64,000 bases of DNA, from assembly GCF_014200725.1 (NCBI RefSeq), contig NZ_JACHCL010000002.1, positions 1,302,001 through 1,366,000 of the forward strand. The letters are read 5' to 3'. Each line of letters opens with the position of its first letter. Within the stretch, counting starts at the first letter, position 1. A model generated the notes under the pieces. That model worked only from the letters and a program-made list of their open reading frames with translations, did not search any database and was not told where the DNA came from. Of the stretch, positions 62,640-64,000 are shown piece after piece. The position numbers and the translations under genes are program-made. Source of the stretch: Janthinobacterium silvisoli. Its GTDB lineage: Bacteria; Pseudomonadota; Gammaproteobacteria; Burkholderiales; Burkholderiaceae_D.

Positions 62640-63578
62640 ATGTCCCGCTATCTGCCCCCGCTCGCCTCCCTGCACGCCTTCGAGGCTGCCGCCCGCCATG
62701 AAGGCTTCCAGCGGGCCGGTGAAGAGTTGCATGTCTCGGCCGGCGCCATCGGCCACCACGTCAAACAATTGGAGGCTTGGCTGGGGGTAGTCTTGTTCCA
62801 GCGCATGCCGCGTGGCGTGACGCTGACCAGCGCGGGCCAGCGCTATGCGGCCGCGCTCGGCCCCATCCTGATCCAGCTGGCCGATGTATCGGAGCAGGCG
62901 CGCCGCCAGGGCGATGAAAAAGTGGTCACGGTAACGGCCACCAGCTCGCTGGTGTCGCGCTGGCTGATGCCGCGCCTGGGCCGGCTGCGCGACCGCCATC
63001 CGAATATCGAATTGCGCGTGCTGGCATCGATGCATCCGGTGGACCTGGTGCGCGATGGCGTGGATGTGGCTATCCGCCTGGGACCGGGACGCTATCCGGG
63101 CTTGAAAGTGGATTTATTGATGGAGGAATGGTTTTCAGCCGTCTGCAGTCCAGGCTTCCGGGCCAGCGCCAGCAATCTGCGTACACCAAGCGACTTGCTG
63201 CGCTATCCGCTGCTGCACGATGAACCGGAAGTGCATTTGCCTGGAGAAATCGACTGGGCCCGCTGGCTGCATAGCTGCGGCGTGCATTACAGTGGCAATA
63301 GTGGCAATAGCGGTGCGCGCTTCTCACACACGTATTTATGCCTGGACGCGGCCGCCAGCGGCCAGGGCGTGGCGATTGCGGCCGGCCCGCTGATCGACGA
63401 CGACTTGCGCTCGGGCCGCCTGGTGCGCCTGTTCGAACACAAGGTGCTGGGACCGCTGTGCTACTACCTGCTGCGCTCGCCCCAGGCGGAAACCCGGCCC
63501 CAGGTACATGCATTTTGCGAATGGCTGATCGCCGAGGCCCGCGCCGACCAGGAAACTGTCTGGCCGGCGGTGGAGTAA
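62640..63578 (+). CDS. LysR-family regulator, GcvA-like
   Basis: The protein has 312 residues. The opening MSRYLPPLASLHAFEAAARH, then EGFQRAGEELHVSAGAIGHH-VKQLEAWLG, is the GcvA-type helix-turn-helix with L-x-x-L-x-x-F-E-A-A-x-R. The effector-binding domain includes TATSSLVSRWLMPRLGRLRD and HPNIELRVLASMHPVDLVRD. It is divergent from the EamA transporter, its likely target. Ends 2 bp before the oligoribonuclease stop, tail to tail. Confidence 0.92.
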   Translation: MSRYLPPLASLHAFEAAARHEGFQRAGEELHVSAGAIGHHVKQLEAWLGVVLFQRMPRGVTLTSAGQRYAAALGPILIQLADVSEQARRQGDEKVVTVTATSSLVSRWLMPRLGRLRDRHPNIELRVLASMHPVDLVRDGVDVAIRLGPGRYPGLKVDLLMEEWFSAVCSPGFRASASNLRTPSDLLRYPLLHDEPEVHLPGEIDWARWLHSCGVHYSGNSGNSGARFSHTYLCLDAAASGQGVAIAAGPLIDDDLRSGRLVRLFEHKVLGPLCYYLLRSPQAETRPQVHAFCEWLIAEARADQETVWPAVE

Positions 63579-63579
63579 C

Positions 63580-64000
63580 TTACAATTTAATGAAGTGCTC
63601 GCGGTAATACTTGAGTTCTTCGATCGATTCCAGGATATCGGCCAGCGCCGTGTGCTTCTGGTGCTTTTTGAAACCGGTGGCGATTTCAGGCTTCCAGCGC
63701 TTGCACAGCTCTTTCAGGGTCGACACGTCCAGGTTGCGGTAGTGGAAGAACGCTTCCAGCTTCGGCATGCCGCGTACCATGAAGCGGCGGTCCTGGCCGA
63801 TGGTGTTGCCGCACATGGGCGACTTGCCTGCAGGCACATATTTTTTCAGGAAGGCGATCAGTTCCGCTTCCGCCTGGGCTTCCGTCACGGTCGACGCTTT
63901 TACCTTCTCGATCAAGCCCGAACGGCCATGCGTGCCCTTGTTCCAGGCATCCATCTTGTTCAAGGTTTCATCGGATTGATGAATCGCAAAGACAGGACCT
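63580..64000 (-). CDS. orn: Oligoribonuclease, 5' end cut by window edge
   Basis: The frame is open to the right edge; the codons upstream of the first ATG ([20 protein letters not shown]) also match the family, so the true start is beyond 64000. Visible motifs: [20 protein letters not shown], then [20 protein letters not shown] and the end [24 protein letters not shown] with the DEDDh His and Asp. Orn degrades 2-5-nt RNAs, including pGpG from c-di-GMP. The N-terminal DEDD aspartate/glutamate pair is outside the window. Confidence 0.95.
   Translation of the reverse strand, partial: GPVFAIHQSDETLNKMDAWNKGTHGRSGLIEKVKASTVTEAQAEAELIAFLKKYVPAGKSPMCGNTIGQDRRFMVRGMPKLEAFFHYRNLDVSTLKELCKRWKPEIATGFKKHQKHTALADILESIEELKYYREHFIKL

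Noticed and set aside
1-64000. CRISPR array, insertion sequence or prophage structural genes
   Set aside because: No regularly spaced repeat array, transposase-like frame or phage structural gene was seen. The only mobile-element sign is the tRNA-Lys fragment.

Overview
The window looks like a chromosome segment of a GC-rich betaproteobacterium, probably an Oxalobacteraceae member near Janthinobacterium, Duganella or Massilia. This is inferred from base composition, the dense gene order, a lipoprotein GH19 chitinase, a hmuSTUV haem operon and a Ter operon. No rRNA or other marker is present to prove it.

Layout. Positions 1-2976 are the right end of an AT-richer genomic island. It holds a SIR2-domain gene that runs off the left edge, a divergent gene whose C-terminus resembles the TumE toxin family, and a 45-bp copy of a tRNA-Lys 3' end that fits an integration scar. 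A TacA/TacT toxin-antitoxin pair and a truncated BrnA-like antitoxin follow (3045-4184). Positions 4241-10383 carry metabolic genes: LysR and a secreted esterase, a lipoprotein PHA depolymerase, an acyltransferase, and an ArsR/old-yellow-enzyme pair sharing a perfect palindrome. Positions 10423-12646 are a three-gene PepSY-type iron operon behind a Fur-like box. A marR-MFS operon follows, then two identical tRNA-Lys genes flanking a chitinase (14765-16478). Positions 16550-25076 hold an AraC regulator, small proteins, a cystine transporter, and a TonB receptor paired with a secreted SAM hydrolase.

Positions 25160-35671 carry two RND efflux systems, one complete (pump, adaptor, outer-membrane channel) and one without its own channel. 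A small membrane protein and a periplasmic metallopeptidase-like protein follow. Positions 38367-47687 form a Ter stress-response locus: DUF475, TerD, an AIM24-like protein, ATP-grasp, phosphoribosyltransferase, HAD, StiP/PELOTA, HpcH aldolase, a TerA-like protein and a small membrane protein. The six genes from ATP-grasp to TerA overlap end to start and are probably translationally coupled. Converging on this locus is a gene for an 803-residue, almost wholly coiled-coil protein (47760-50171).

The right part holds a SrkA-like kinase, a YecA/SecA-zinc protein, LysR with a tripartite MFS exporter (52261-57346), the haem-uptake operon hmuSTUV on the minus strand behind a Fur-like box (57356-61355), an EamA transporter, a LysR regulator, and a truncated oligoribonuclease gene at the right edge.

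The most noteworthy regions are the island end with the SIR2 and TumE-like genes, the Ter module with its leader hairpins and coiled-coil neighbour, and the TonB receptor/SAM hydrolase pair.
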